The notes under the pieces: model-generated
Database searches by the model: none
Told to the model about the DNA's origin: nothing
What the model saw: only the letters and a program-made list of their open reading frames with translations
Assembly: GCA_029962745.1 (NCBI GenBank)
Contig: CM057159.1
Location: 28,909,898-28,973,897, forward strand
Length of the DNA stretch: 64,000 nt
From: Echinometra lucunter
Taxonomy: Eukaryota; Echinodermata; Echinoidea; Camarodonta; Echinometridae
Reading direction: 5' to 3'
Made by a program: the position numbers and the translations under genes
Shown: positions 1 through 13,200 of the stretch, in pieces
Layout: each line of letters begins with the position of its first letter
How positions within the stretch are numbered: the first letter of the stretch is position 1

Positions 1-1139
1 TGTCTAACTTCCAAACCGGCAGGGTCCAAAAGCGGAGCCATCGGTTTTGCAAGTCTACGAACAATTTAGAAACTTTTTTCTTTTACAATTTAAGGGTTTT
101 GATTTTTATCTTTATCATTACATGTATTTTCAGCCTAAATTGTGTGGGGGTGAGCCAACCCAGTCCCTGCTTCCGCAGCCTCTGTATTGTATAACTTGTT
201 TTTCTGAAAAGAGTTGAAATACATGTATATCTTCTTCCCGAATCTTTCTACCTTACTTGTATTATAATATCACAATAAAATACCAAGGCAATTAACAAAA
301 GAGGATGACTATGAACTGTAATGGAAGAATCAACGCTACGCCACTGCCACTCGTATGTGATCTTTTATCATGTTCTAATCCGCCTCTCATGTAGCACTCC
401 CAATCCGAAATTCCAATCCGAAATCCCAGTCTGAAAATCTTCGTATACATGTACTTACCGCTGGGTTGATAGTAGCAAGTAGCCTAGTTCGGTACTAAAG
501 AAAGCAAAGAGAAAATTAAAAGAAAATAATCAAACAGTAGAAAGGATCTTGTACCCAAGAATGTAGAAGGTTATTTGTCTGGCATTTTCAAATAATTCTC
601 CCCTTTTCTTGTAATATGGACATTTTCATCGAAAAGAAATTTAAGGAAAACACATTTAAAGTTCTAAAGCTTGCCTTCCATATTTCCTCTGTCATGACTG
701 CAAATTTCGGAGTTGTTCCGTTAATTCTAAAGCTCTCAAAATCTGGATTTCCGATTGTGTGTCTCCGAGAGCTTAACCAAACCAAGAATGATAGGTGAAT
801 CGACAAGATTATTCATATCAATACTTACAAAAAAGACAGATTCCAAAACAAAGTGAAATCTCAAAAAGTAGAGTGATGACATCTATCAGTGGATTTTTTT
901 CAAGGGCAAAGTCAGCATTTTGAGACGGATTAAAGTAAACGTACGTCCTACCCCCCCTAAAAAAATCCTTACCACCACCACCTCCCCCCCCCCCAAAAAA
1001 AAGAAAAATAAAGAAAAAAAAAAGAAAAAAAAAGTGATCAATCAAATGACAAAAAGGCACCACTGGAAATATAACTTTAAGCTTTTCCTCTGCCCTCCTC
1101 CCCCTGTCTCTGCCCCTAGCCCCTCCCCCCCCCCTCTCT
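1..1139. other. Intergenic, no gene seen
   Basis: AT-rich sequence without a convincing exon. Short open frames here lack splice sites and codon bias. A purine/pyrimidine low-complexity stretch with C and A runs sits at about 955-1035, and CT-rich sequence at 1120-1150. Confidence 0.6.
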
Positions 1140-1149
1140 CTCTCTCTCT

Positions 1150-1440
1150 CTTGCTTCGGAAGCTTACCTCGCCCTCCATCATGTCCATGACGTCATTGAA
1201 AGCCAAAAAGATGGAACTGTTTAAGAAGCAATGCTTCATGGACACACGTGCACGGGAAGCCCTGGGTAACGATGTTCCTCCACGTATTCCACACGGTGGC
1301 CATACTTGACCTTCCACATGAAATGAGGTCGTCAGGACGATTGTCAGAGCAAGTCACGAACACCAACAGCGGGATGGGCGTGATCATTTTGTGGTTGGGT
1401 GTGGTTCGTCTGATAACTGAAATGTTGGTACTGATGAGCA
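1150..1440 (-). other. Coding-like GC-richer block, possible relic exon
   Basis: This block is clearly richer in GC than its surroundings. On the minus strand it ends in a good splice donor (GAG|GTAAGC near 1165). One minus frame is open for over 70 codons and includes the run PLLVFVTCSDNRPDDL. The frame that reaches the donor is a different one and includes FLAFNDVMDMMEGE. The change of frame suggests a decayed exon or pseudogene fragment rather than a working exon. The first run vaguely recalls the start of GlcNAc-transferase catalytic domains, but this is too weak for a name. Confidence 0.2.
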
Positions 1441-1599
1441 AATTATGATAGTTTTCTTTGGTGTTCTGTTCGTCTGTGGTCTTGAGAAAGATTGGTAAAA
1501 CTGTATCGTAAGTAAAAAATACGAGAAAGAAAAAGGAAAGAAAGCAAGGGAGAAAGACGGAAGACAAAAAAAAAAAAAAAAAAAAATGTTGCTGTTATT

Positions 1600-2750
1600 T
1601 TGCAAAGTTACACTGCAGAAGGCATTATTTTATAAAGATAATCAAGGGTTTTACGCGCTATACTGTCAAGCTCAATTTTAGAAATGATCATAACATTGTT
1701 TTAAATTACAAGACATTACATGGACAATTAACTAACCCAAAGTGAATATTTGATTGTCATATTTCTTAAAATTCTGTCATTACCAAATGACATCTAGAGA
1801 ATGAAATCATTTTTTAGAATTTCTACTGAAAGCATTTGCATCACGCACAGTACTATTCAGAATGATGAAAACTAACAATGATGCCATAAAATTCTGTTTC
1901 TTGACTAGATTATATATAGATATATATATATTATACTGGTTCCATGTATTAGGAAAAAATGAAATTATATAAATAGCATATCACTAGTGAAGAAATTGGT
2001 TTCAAAAGGTTAGAAAACCATTTCCTGTCATTTCCTGATGAAAATCTTGTGATGAATATAATTTTACTATTATACAATAATATTTATAACAATTAAGACA
2101 CATATAAAACAATTAGGCTTACCTATTCAAATGGCGGGCAGGTGATAACACACAGATGGAGTTATATCGGAACGAATGATAAACATCTGCCATTTCATCT
2201 TGGTTTAAATACTGTTCCATATTCAAAAAATGTGTCAACATTTCGAAATAGGAATCGCGTTTAAACAAGTCTTAGTTCATATTCCTCGTTTTACTCTTTA
2301 TCATAAAGGTAAAAATGTAATAGAGATAAGTGGTACATTCATAACTTGTGTCCGGGAGATTCAAAGGGTGAAAAAGAGTTTTTGCCAAACTGCGATATAA
2401 ATACAAACAACGCGCGTTTCCTCTCCAAAATTTTCAAGTAGCACACTGGAAAATTCTCATTATTTGCTCGCTGCCTGTGTAAAAGTTGAGTGAAGCGAAA
2501 CCCATTGCGCAATACCTATCCATGCAAATGCACACTTAACAAACAATTGCACAGTAGACGCGGTACCTGGGCACCATTCGTTTGCATTTTCCCACCTTTC
2601 CCATATGGCATGAGTGTTCCACTTACAAGGCTATTTATTGTGGTATGTTGCTGAGTTATCCCTGTTGATAGTGATTTATTGTTTACATGACTATCAAATA
2701 TCCATACGGACTGGTAATGGTGCTATTATTACCATTCATTATGATGATTC
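1600..2750. other. Intergenic, no gene seen
   Basis: AT-rich sequence after an A-run at 1567-1586. I see no exon, RNA gene or structured repeat. Confidence 0.55.
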
Positions 2751-2759
2751 CACTACCAG

Positions 2760-2955
2760 TATTTACCTTATATATTTATATTATATTATATCATATTACA
2801 TTATATTATATTACATTATATTATATCATATTACATTATATTATATTACATTATATTATATTACATTATATTATATCATATTACATTATATTATATTACA
2901 TTATATTATATTACATTATATTATGTTACATTATGTTACATTATATTATATTAAA
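2760..2955. repeat. TTACATTATATTATA-type microsatellite
   Basis: About 200 bp of 5-bp-based repeats (TTATA, TTACA, TCATA) in a loose 15-20 bp higher order. Open frames rich in Tyr, Ile and Leu across it are artefacts of the repeat. Confidence 0.95.
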
Positions 2956-3195
2956 TCGAAGAAATTTTAAGTAATGTTTTATAAATGCATTTAGAAAAAG
3001 TATTTATACAAATTGATTAAACACAACAGTGTATGTGACGTAGAATTTACTCGTGATTGTTTTAACCTAACTAAATGAAATCATAATTATAGTTGTTGTT
3101 GTTGTTGGTTTTATGGCGATTTTGTATCTGAGTCGATGATTTTCGAAAGGGAAGCGAGAGAGCATTGTTTTCAACTTTTATATATGAATATATAC

Positions 3196-3262
3196 ATGTA
3201 CATACATACATACATACATACATACACACACATATATAAATATATATATATACATATATATA
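3196..3262. repeat. (TACA)n/(TATA)n microsatellite
   Basis: Short run of CATA/TACA repeats passing into TA repeats. Confidence 0.9.
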
Positions 3263-4212
3263 CGGCATCTTAACAAATAGATCGGTTGGAAATTTTCTTA
3301 AAATATAAAGTTTTGATTTCCTTTCAAATGAGGGACAATTCAAAATTGTAGTCTCATCATTGATTAAATGAATTAAGAAATATTTTACCCTCCTGAAATT
3401 TTCATTGAACGACAAGAATGAATTGTTTTACTAAAATAAGAGATCAATTTGGTTTTAATGAATATTCATGGTTATGATAATAATTGAATTACGTATGCCT
3501 TACCAGTCTTTACTACAGAAAGATAAAATACAATCAACATAAATTGTTTGAGTAATATTAATAATTTCTTAATTTGAGTTAACATTACTAAACTGATATA
3601 AATTCAAATTACATGAATTTTCTTGTATTTAATTAACTTGAAATTTCTCGTATATTCTAATGAATTGAAAGTGTGAATTGGTAAGGGGGCAAGACTTAAG
3701 TAGTTTATACTTGGGAAAATAAGCATGATAAGTAAAAGTAACCAGATGGACCTATCATTTTCACAGTGTATGAAAATATTATAGTTGTCCGAGGGATGTT
3801 ACGGGGCTACAAGTGAATGCATAGATTTTTTCTCATGTTTCAGTATATCCAAATTGAACAAGACTATCAATTTTAAAAAATGATTATACAACAATATTTC
3901 ATTTCTTTCCATCGAGAAAGGTTGCACCACTTCTCCTGGAGCATGTTTCACTTGATGGATATATTGAAATATCCGAGCCAACTACACTTTGTCTCCTGAG
4001 AATCATGAAATGAAAACGATATAGATCTATTTGTTCAACCTGTCCTGTCCTTTCAACACCCTATATGTCATTTGGCTTGCTTGATTTACACATTTGTGTA
4101 TTGATGACTAAAATAGCGATATGAATATGCTGTGTGCATTCGTTCTTAGTTCTTAATGAAATAACATCTCATGCATGGCCAAAGGAGGCACGCAGGCCTG
4201 GAACACGTGCCC
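3263..4212. other. Intergenic, no gene seen
   Basis: AT-rich unique-looking sequence up to the scaffold gap. No exon or repeat structure recognised. Confidence 0.5.
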
Positions 4213-4712
4213 NNNNNNNNNNNNNNNNNNNNNNNNNNNNNNNNNNNNNNNNNNNNNNNNNNNNNNNNNNNNNNNNNNNNNNNNNNNNNNNNNNNNNNNN
4301 NNNNNNNNNNNNNNNNNNNNNNNNNNNNNNNNNNNNNNNNNNNNNNNNNNNNNNNNNNNNNNNNNNNNNNNNNNNNNNNNNNNNNNNNNNNNNNNNNNNN
4401 NNNNNNNNNNNNNNNNNNNNNNNNNNNNNNNNNNNNNNNNNNNNNNNNNNNNNNNNNNNNNNNNNNNNNNNNNNNNNNNNNNNNNNNNNNNNNNNNNNNN
4501 NNNNNNNNNNNNNNNNNNNNNNNNNNNNNNNNNNNNNNNNNNNNNNNNNNNNNNNNNNNNNNNNNNNNNNNNNNNNNNNNNNNNNNNNNNNNNNNNNNNN
4601 NNNNNNNNNNNNNNNNNNNNNNNNNNNNNNNNNNNNNNNNNNNNNNNNNNNNNNNNNNNNNNNNNNNNNNNNNNNNNNNNNNNNNNNNNNNNNNNNNNNN
4701 NNNNNNNNNNNN
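4213..4712. other. Assembly gap (500 N)
   Basis: Exactly 500 undetermined bases, probably a placeholder gap of nominal size. Translations crossing it are meaningless. Confidence 0.99.
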
Positions 4713-5775
4713 TATATATATAAATTATATAAGCACTCCCACTTTTTTCACTCCACATGATAGTTCTCCTTCCCATTGCAATACATCAGAACTCTTGTCG
4801 TTGTCAAATGGTAAAGTGCACGGTGACTATACATTACGCCTCACGGGAAAAAGGGAATATATATTTTTCATCAATTAGCACCTAAATCTTCGGCCGTCCA
4901 TCTGCCTCTTTAGTGTAAAAAAAAAGTTTTTTTCTTTCGATTCCGGATACTATACCGGATTATTTCTACTGAGATAAAATACTTCCGAATAAACTAGGTC
5001 ATGTCAAGTGAAATATATCAGCTCATTTAAATAAATCCTAATCATTGTGAGTGTCTTAGCAGTAATGAAGGTTGGGGTGGGGACACCTATCCTACTCGGT
5101 ACATGAAATGTGAATTAAACAGGCCAGCGATTAGGAATTTTGAAGAAAAAAAAAGTGAATAAATTTCAGACCTGCCAATAATAGTATCATTTTGATAATC
5201 ACCATCTTTTCCTTTCTTCTTCTTCTACTTCTTCCGAAATTTTAGACCTGCCATTGTGCAAATTTTAATATTACTATCTTTAGGAGCAAAATCATGTCAG
5301 GAAAAGTTTACCTTAAACCAAATTAAATCCTACTCCTGTTGCATTATGTAAAAAAAAACCTCTTTACACTCACTCCTAAATTGTGTCATGAGCTTTGAAA
5401 AGGTCTGGTCATCACATTTCAAATAATTAAACAAGTAACACATACGAGAGAAATTATAACCAAAAGCGAGGGATGCTTCATGATGTGAAAGTCTGTAGGT
5501 CAGTTCCTTGAGGATTTTTCGTCAGAGGACGTATGATTTTCAGAGCAATTGATTGCATTTTGTGATCATTTCGAGGAATAGTCTGCATTTATAAATCACC
5601 CCAATATTTAAGGACAAGATCCACAAAATATTACAACTTATTACATTTTTTTCTGAATCTTGAAATCCTGTGGTATTAGAATAGAATATTACAATAATCA
5701 GACAGAAATTTTCATTATTTCGCCCAAATCTTAAAATTTCAGTTTGACCAAACATGGACCCGAACACGAAAATGC
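4713..5775. other. Intergenic, no gene seen
   Basis: AT-rich, begins with a TA run at the gap edge. No splice-bounded open frame is apparent. Confidence 0.5.
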
Positions 5776-5823
5776 CCCCCCCCCATATACAATCTCACTT
5801 CATGGGGGGGGGGGGGGGGGGGG
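5775..5823. repeat. Adjacent poly-C and poly-G runs
   Basis: A C-run at about 5775-5784 and a long G-run at about 5804-5823, separated by about 20 bases. The two can pair as a hairpin and the G-run could form a quadruplex. Homopolymer length is probably unreliable in the assembly. Confidence 0.9.
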
Positions 5824-5884
5824 TTGCACAAATGATGTAATTTTCTTTGAATTCAGATGGTAGGCCATAGCTGAACATCATTAT

Positions 5885-6680
5885 CACTGTGTCGTTGTCA
5901 CATAAGCATTACTACCATCATGACCATAATCGTCATAATCACATCATCACAATCATCATTCATCGTAATCATTGACCATCATCATCATCATCATCATTAT
6001 CATCACAATCATCATCATCGTCATCATCACCATTCATCATCATTACCACCATCATCATTTGCTCAGTCACCATTCAACATCATCATCATCATCATCACCA
6101 TGCACCATTAACATAACCATTGCAATCACCATCATCACCATCAACAAAACCTTTACAATCACCATCATCGTCATCATCATCATCATCGTCATCATCATCA
6201 TCATCGTCATCATCATCATCACCATAACTATCACCACCACCATCTTCATCAGGCCATCAGCATAGCCATTTCAATCACAATCATAATCACCACCACCACC
6301 ACCACCACCACCACTACCACCATGACCATTACAATTACCATCATCATCATCAAGAAAATCATTACACTCATCATCATCATCACCATTATCATCATCACCA
6401 CCACTAACATAACCATCTACATGACCATCTCCATGACCATCTACATTACAACGACCATCACCGTCATCATCAGTTAACAAAACCATTACAATCACCATCG
6501 ATCATCATCACCATTATCATCATCGTCATCACCATCACCAACATCATCTTCACCGTCATTCACCATTGTTATCATCATCATCATCATCATCATTATCATC
6601 ATCACCAACATCATCTTGACCATCACCATCACTATCATTACCACTTTCATCATCATCCTCATAATCCTCATTATCAAAGA
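5885..6680. repeat. Degenerate (CAT)n/(ATC)n array
   Basis: About 0.8 kb of imperfect CAT/ATC trinucleotides with CAC and CGT interruptions. All frames on both strands are open for long stretches (His-, Ile- or Asp-rich), purely because of the repeat. No gene signal accompanies it. Confidence 0.95.
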
Positions 6681-6689
6681 ACCAATTAG

Positions 6690-9540
6690 GATAATGATGG
6701 ATACAAACAAATCTAGTGCAAAAGTTAATTCTTTTCCAATTAATCCAACCTTTTATATCAATAAATATAGACAGATTGCTTTGAACGATTTTATAGTACA
6801 GTAACAATAAACCAATTTGAACTTAACTATTTTGATTAGAAATATTTGTGGCAATCCATTCATTTCTATCACATCTCAAATATTAGTACACCATAATGCA
6901 ATACTTATGTAACAAAGCATAAAATTTTGTATTTTACAATATATCATCGGAAGATCATTTATAGCATAAAATCTAGATCTCCTGTAAGTGAACTATGTAT
7001 TCCACCTCTTTATTTTCATATCTATCAAGAATGACTTTCAAAATATTGCATTTTTTAAGGCAAACATTCATTCTTTTTGTCATGAGGAAAATCAACTAGT
7101 ATTTACCTATGTACAAATCAAAAGTTTAAAGAGAAATTTGAAAGTCCAACTATATATACAAGCATATAAATATTCATAAATAGGAAATTTTGCTAACAAT
7201 GCAAAGGAAATACTGTATAGGGGCACTATAAATCCCCAAAAGGCACATTTTTCTCATAGCCCATTTAACATCCCATTCGGGTTTTTTTTTTTTTTTTTTA
7301 AATTTCAATGTCTTTTTTGTTCAGAGCACATTTTAATTGTCACAATTCAAACTGGACAGATTTACATCTACCCCCTTTAAATGAGGCAAGCAATTTTCAT
7401 CTGGAAAAGGCAATGTAACATTTTTGATCTATCAATCCCTTCACATTTTATGTCTTATTGAAAAATTATCAAGATGAGTAGTTCTCTACATTAACACCAT
7501 ATATCATCTACATTGAATAGTTTCTCCAATAAATCTTTTGGAAAAGGGACAGTGTATATAATGAAACAAGCTCTTTCTGAGACAATTATACAATGCCAAC
7601 AGAACTTTCCAGTATCAGTTACACCACTGAGAGTATAGTAATAAACAAATGATTACAGAAATTGATTATATGACATTATGCACAATTAAAGAGCTCAAAT
7701 TTATTGTCTGGAAAAATATAGGGTTTTTCCTGGCTTATTTCGCAATTTTGTCAGTTTAATTCATATTATGAGTTCCCTTTAAATTATTTTTGCCCATTGT
7801 CTGTTATTCTGCATTTCAATTTATAATTTGTACTTTCAAATTCATCTTGGAAGTATTCCAATGAAAATTTTGGTCAGTCGAATTCACACTAATCTCATCT
7901 AAATTCAAAGTTTTCACTGTATTTTGTAAATCCTTCATTCAATTTAACATTACGTAGTCATGTGATCACACAACACACACACACACTCTAGTGCATTTCA
8001 ATTCATTTTGCAGCATCAAGTTTAGCAGGTTGTGCATTCAATTTAACAATTTTTTCAATACCTTTGCATGACATTATATTTACCTTGAGACAGAGCCTGG
8101 CTTATTTAAAGATTTCATACTGGCTTATTTAAAGATCTCATTTTGGGGTGACTAAAGGCTCTTTCGTTTTTTTTTTCTTGTACATATGTTAAAGACAGAA
8201 TTAAATCAGAATTAATGTATTAGAATTCTTTCATTTCTAAGGAAGGATACATGTACATTAATTATTGTAGAAGACATTTCAGAAGACAACTTAAAATTCT
8301 TATACAGCTATTTCATGAACAAGATTTGAAAGAATAAGAAATGTTTCTTTATGTATGTGTATGCATCTTTTTGCTTAATACAATACATTTAGATGATCAA
8401 AAACATAAGGAAATGGTGATTATCTTAAGGTGTGGCATTCACCCCTTCCTCGGAGGGGACTGTCACATCATTTTGCATCACTCAAAATAAGCCCATATTT
8501 TCAAATCAATCCTTCAGGTATATACAACTCTTGCATGACTAGTGGAAATGTGCAATCTATTCCTTAAAAGTAGCCTACAGAAAAAAGTCTACTACTGTAA
8601 TATATATTATACTATTAGAATAAACTATTATTGACTTAATGAGGAAATTAAATTCGAAATCAGCCCCTTTTCCAAGGGGAATTCTGAACAAAATACTTGG
8701 ATTAACTACTATTTAAAATTGTGAATGAGCATGTTACAAATTTGACTGCCGGCGCTTGAAGTGTCCTTGTGGCAGTTGCAAACAAAATGAACTTGAATGA
8801 TTCTTATGTGCTAATTTGAATTGCACATAGATGGATTTGAATGATGCAACAGCAAAACTCCTTGCTCAAAATGCTAAACTGACTGACTTGGATACACTTT
8901 GAATAACAGAAGACAGGTAAATGAGGTTTTTGCTAAATTGAATGAACACTTCATCAAATAAACTGACAAAAGTGCAAAATCGGCCGGGAAACCTATATTA
9001 AATACGAAGCCATAACTGCTTTTGGGATAAGTATGATACTGCCCTGTGAATGATGAAGTAACATTACAATGTAATGTCTGCAGTCAACTTACAATAGAAT
9101 GTGATAGTGATTGATAAGTTCCATATGCATTTTACCTGGCTGTAGTTTCACTGTTTCTGTTTAGAGTTACTAAAGATACTACTTAACATTATTGAAAAAC
9201 TTCTGCACTGGAATTGTGCCATATCTATGTGAAATATTGAACAGAAAACGGGCTGTGATAAGAATTTCACTGGACACTGCTTTGTCCTTTTTAAAATCTT
9301 ATTTCTGCATTTGTTTGATCAATGAACTTAGAAGAAATGAGAAAACCTTGCTGAAGTTACCTAAAAATATGAATTTACTCACAGTCTTGCTTACTCCCTA
9401 CATTCTAGCCCAAATACTTTGAATTTATTTTGCATCACTTCAATTCAAATAACAAATAGTATCTTTGACATTCATGACAGTAATATCCATATTCACAAAT
9501 AAGATTAGGCAATCTGACAACAACAGCAACTGATTGTGTA
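6690..9540. other. Gene-poor AT-rich region 3' of LRP2BP
   Basis: About 2.9 kb of AT-rich sequence with T- and A-runs. I found no exon, RNA gene or inverted repeat. The right end may include the LRP2BP 3' UTR and polyadenylation region. Confidence 0.5.
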
Positions 9541-9550
9541 ATTGCTTGAA

Positions 9551-10125
9551 TCATTTATTAATTTGATCTTGAGCTTTCTTGAGTGTTTCGTTGATCAATG
9601 TACATCTCTGAAAGGCACTGATAATTGAAATCTTTGATCAAGGTGATGTAAAAATATAGTATGTTTAGATTTGTCCATGAGTGACCATATTCTGTAGTCT
9701 TTGAGTGGTGGAAGCATCAAATTGAAGGCCTGGAAGATATATGGGAATAGAAGAATGATTAGAAAGTACTCAAATTAAGATGTAAAGGTTTGACATGATC
9801 ACAACTTAAAAGGCTACAAAAAAGTCAAATTTTTAACCCACAGAATACTATGCCTGAAATAAATGGAGCTGGGGAATCTGGGGTCAATGGAAAATGTGTG
9901 TTATAGGTCAATCAGATCATGCTCAACGGGTTACATAAATTACATACAATGCAAAGCATTAGTAATGAGAAATGTGCATCGTAAAGAAATTTTAAAGAAT
10001 TTAATGAAACAGAAGAAAACGACTAAGGAAATCTGCAGAAATGGCGATAAAAATGAAGAGCTAAGAAAAAAGCAGAGAGCAGACACATAACGTTTCAAGG
10101 AAAAAAAAAATCAGCATTCCACATT

Positions 10126-10215
<90 letters not shown>

Positions 10216-13200
10216 CATAGTTGGTTCTTGTATTATCATTGTGCTCATGTTTGTCACTCTTGACATTCCTGACATTCCTGGCATGCCAATATCATTGTAA
10301 TGGTTTGTGTTCACCATACAATATTACATTATGTACAAATCAATGAGAAGAATCACTTGGAGAAAAGAGCTATGAAAGACAAGATAAGAGTGGCAGTAGC
10401 AAGGAATCCTACTTACCCTTGAGTAGTAGTGTTGTGCCAGGTCTTTATCTTTCTTGACTCCATGCCCTAGATGAAGGCATCTAGCATAGTAGAAACATCC
10501 CATGGCCACTCCCTTAGCTAAGAATACTGGTAAACAGTTGGTGGCTTTACTGATCTCTTCAAAGTTATCTAACTGGGACAACCTTTACAATGAGAATGAA
10601 ATGAAGGAAAGTGATTATTCTGTTGATATCTTGCAGATGGTGCTTGCAGAGAATACTGAGAATCAGATGGTGATGACAGTTAGCAAGAAAGAAATCCTGA
10701 ACAGAGCAAACTAAGGCCGTTTATCAAAAGTCTTGTCCAACGTTTTTGATCGTCTTTTCCCCAACCGTTCTTTTACGTCAGCTTTCCTGATCCCCCGTTG
10801 TTTTGTCTACGGAGAAAGGGGAGGATTGGAGGGGAAAAGACACTGAGCGGGAAAGACGCTAAAGGCTGCGTTCCAAAATTGGCTCTGACTTTTGATAAGG
10901 TGCCTAAGAGAATTGGTGAAGAAGTTGAAAAGGGAAAGACTGGGTATGCTGGCCAATGATCTGTATGATTTTTCTATTGTACAGATCAGTGATGTTGGCC
11001 ATGTAAGAGGAAGAGGATTACAGAAGATGTTACTTGAAGGAATGCTAAAGGGCAAACGGGAAAGAGGTAGGTTGGTTTGATGATATCAAGAAATGGACTT
11101 GACTGGTTATGAAGAGATCAGAGCAAGAGTTCATGACAGAATTCAATGGGGATGCACAGCCACCAACCCAACCCTAAAGGACGACACTAGATGATGATGA
11201 TCTTCCAGAGTATTCAAGCTGGCTGAAGAAATTGAATGAAACATTATCCATGTCTAGACGTTATCCCTCCAGCTAATTCTTATATTGTTTATCAGGACTT
11301 CAAGCCCATCAAGTTGTTTCTTTCATCATAGTGTCAAGAAACATTTTGAAAAGGAATACAGTTCTACTTTTAATTTCACATAAATTCTAATTGACAACAG
11401 GTCAACTTTGGATTCTCTGTCTGTTTCTTAATAATCTATCCAATAATTTTTTATTCAAATGGTAATTTTGTTGAATATAAGTCATCACATTTTTGTATTC
11501 GGCTCTCATGCTACACAAAAAACTATATCAGTGATGCTTGATACAAATGAAACACAATAGGGGATATATTCAGAAAGTTTGCAAGGAAACTGTATCCAAA
11601 GAAATAACAGATGCACATGAATGAAAAAAACTCAGTGTATATTTTCCTAACTGTGTATAAACTTAGCATATTATGTTGCATCTTGTTTTCATTGTTATCA
11701 ATAAGAAACTACCACATCAGTAAACTAAACTATGATTGGTGTGACATCATAGATCCACACACTTGAAGCACTTTGAATTCAGTCATGCTTAGTTTTGATG
11801 GGAATAAAAGCACCGACATAAACACTTCATGTATTTGAATTAAAAAAAATGTCTATAATCAAGTATGAGAAATTATTTGATTTCACGAAGAGTTGGAACA
11901 ATTTTACACTGAAGAAATATATTAAAAAAAAAAACCAACAAAAAACAAACTTAATTTCAAATTCAATTCAGGATGCTAGCTCCCAGAGTACAACCAGACC
12001 TGTGGTAATAATGCTGGATTATTTGATCAGTAAACCTGGGCTCACATCTAATAACTTTCTCTAATCCTCAATTTTTGTTCCTTTGATACATACTGAATAT
12101 TCCCCTTTGTAACTAAACTACTTCTTTAAATACCACTAATGTAAATTTTCCAGTAGAATGTCTCTATCAAGCACTGGATATAAAAGGAACAACTTACACA
12201 AGATCAATAGTACTACAGTGATGGCATCTGATTATGTCACGTTAATGAGATTGGCATACAAAAGAATAAGGAATTGACCAATTATATTCCAATGAGTTTG
12301 ATAAATGCATTGATGGTCCTACATGGGGGGTGATTTTTACAACTGCAGTTTATATATCCTGTTATCAAATTGCATAACACCTTCACAAACACTTCCCAAC
12401 CCAGAGTTACTATTCTCACCCCTATGTTTATTCACCCTCTAATTAAGAAAGATGAATCAGCCTTGTCCTCTCAAACAAGTCCTACTTTTGGAACTAAGTT
12501 CAGTTTGAAGTGGTTCTAAAATCATAGTTTGCACGTAAGTATAGGCAGACTTAATTTTGGTTTCAATCAAATTACTTTCACTCAATACTTATTTTGTACA
12601 TACAGAATGACAGGTATACTTGTGTTCTTATTAATTCCAGGTGAAAGTTAAGGCAACAACTGGCAAGTTTCTATTCCATCATGCTCAAGTTTTCTACAGT
12701 TCTTTATGCTCAGTTCTGGTATCGTATGTGTGTTTTGGTGATTATTCTTAATATATGTGTGGTTGTGGTGTACTACTGAAACTGGACTTCTTCAATGGTA
12801 CAAGGGTTTGTTGAAGTTCCCATTAAAATTCTCTTTGTACTCATTTTATATATAGAGTGATCCTGTTCTGCTGTCCTAGGGAATTTTACCGTTTCATCAA
12901 TCTTTGAATTTGGATGTTTATTTTCCTATCGATCAATGTATGCATCCTCTTTATTGGCATGGAAAAGAGAGAGAAGAGTATTTTAAGAAAGAGGTAATGA
13001 CTTGAGCAGGTGGGAGTGGGATTTGGGGGAGTAAGTATGTACTCTGTCACAAATACAAAATTAGATTATGATCACAGCTGTCCAGTAATTAACAAATATA
13101 AGTTCTTTTCAATTCTATCACTCTGAAATATGCTCAGGATTACTATTTTTTAAAAAAAGGTAAATTTTCCAGGGAACACTTAGTTCCATGTCAGGGAAAC

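Noticed and set aside
2614..2974. Tyr/Ile-rich membrane-like protein
   Set aside because: Translation of a TTACA/TTATA microsatellite.
4134..4878. Long open frames on both strands
   Set aside because: They consist almost entirely of the 500-base gap.
5885..6680. His-rich or Asp-rich proteins from long open frames
   Set aside because: All frames are open because of the CAT/ATC repeat; no splice sites or codon bias.
9665..9729. Alternative last exon for LRP2BP, reading FDASTTQRLQNMVTHGQI after an acceptor at 9729
   Set aside because: It needs a one-base frameshift to be in phase. The exon at 9551-9607 has a better acceptor, the right phase and the conserved Cys/Leu pattern, so it was preferred.
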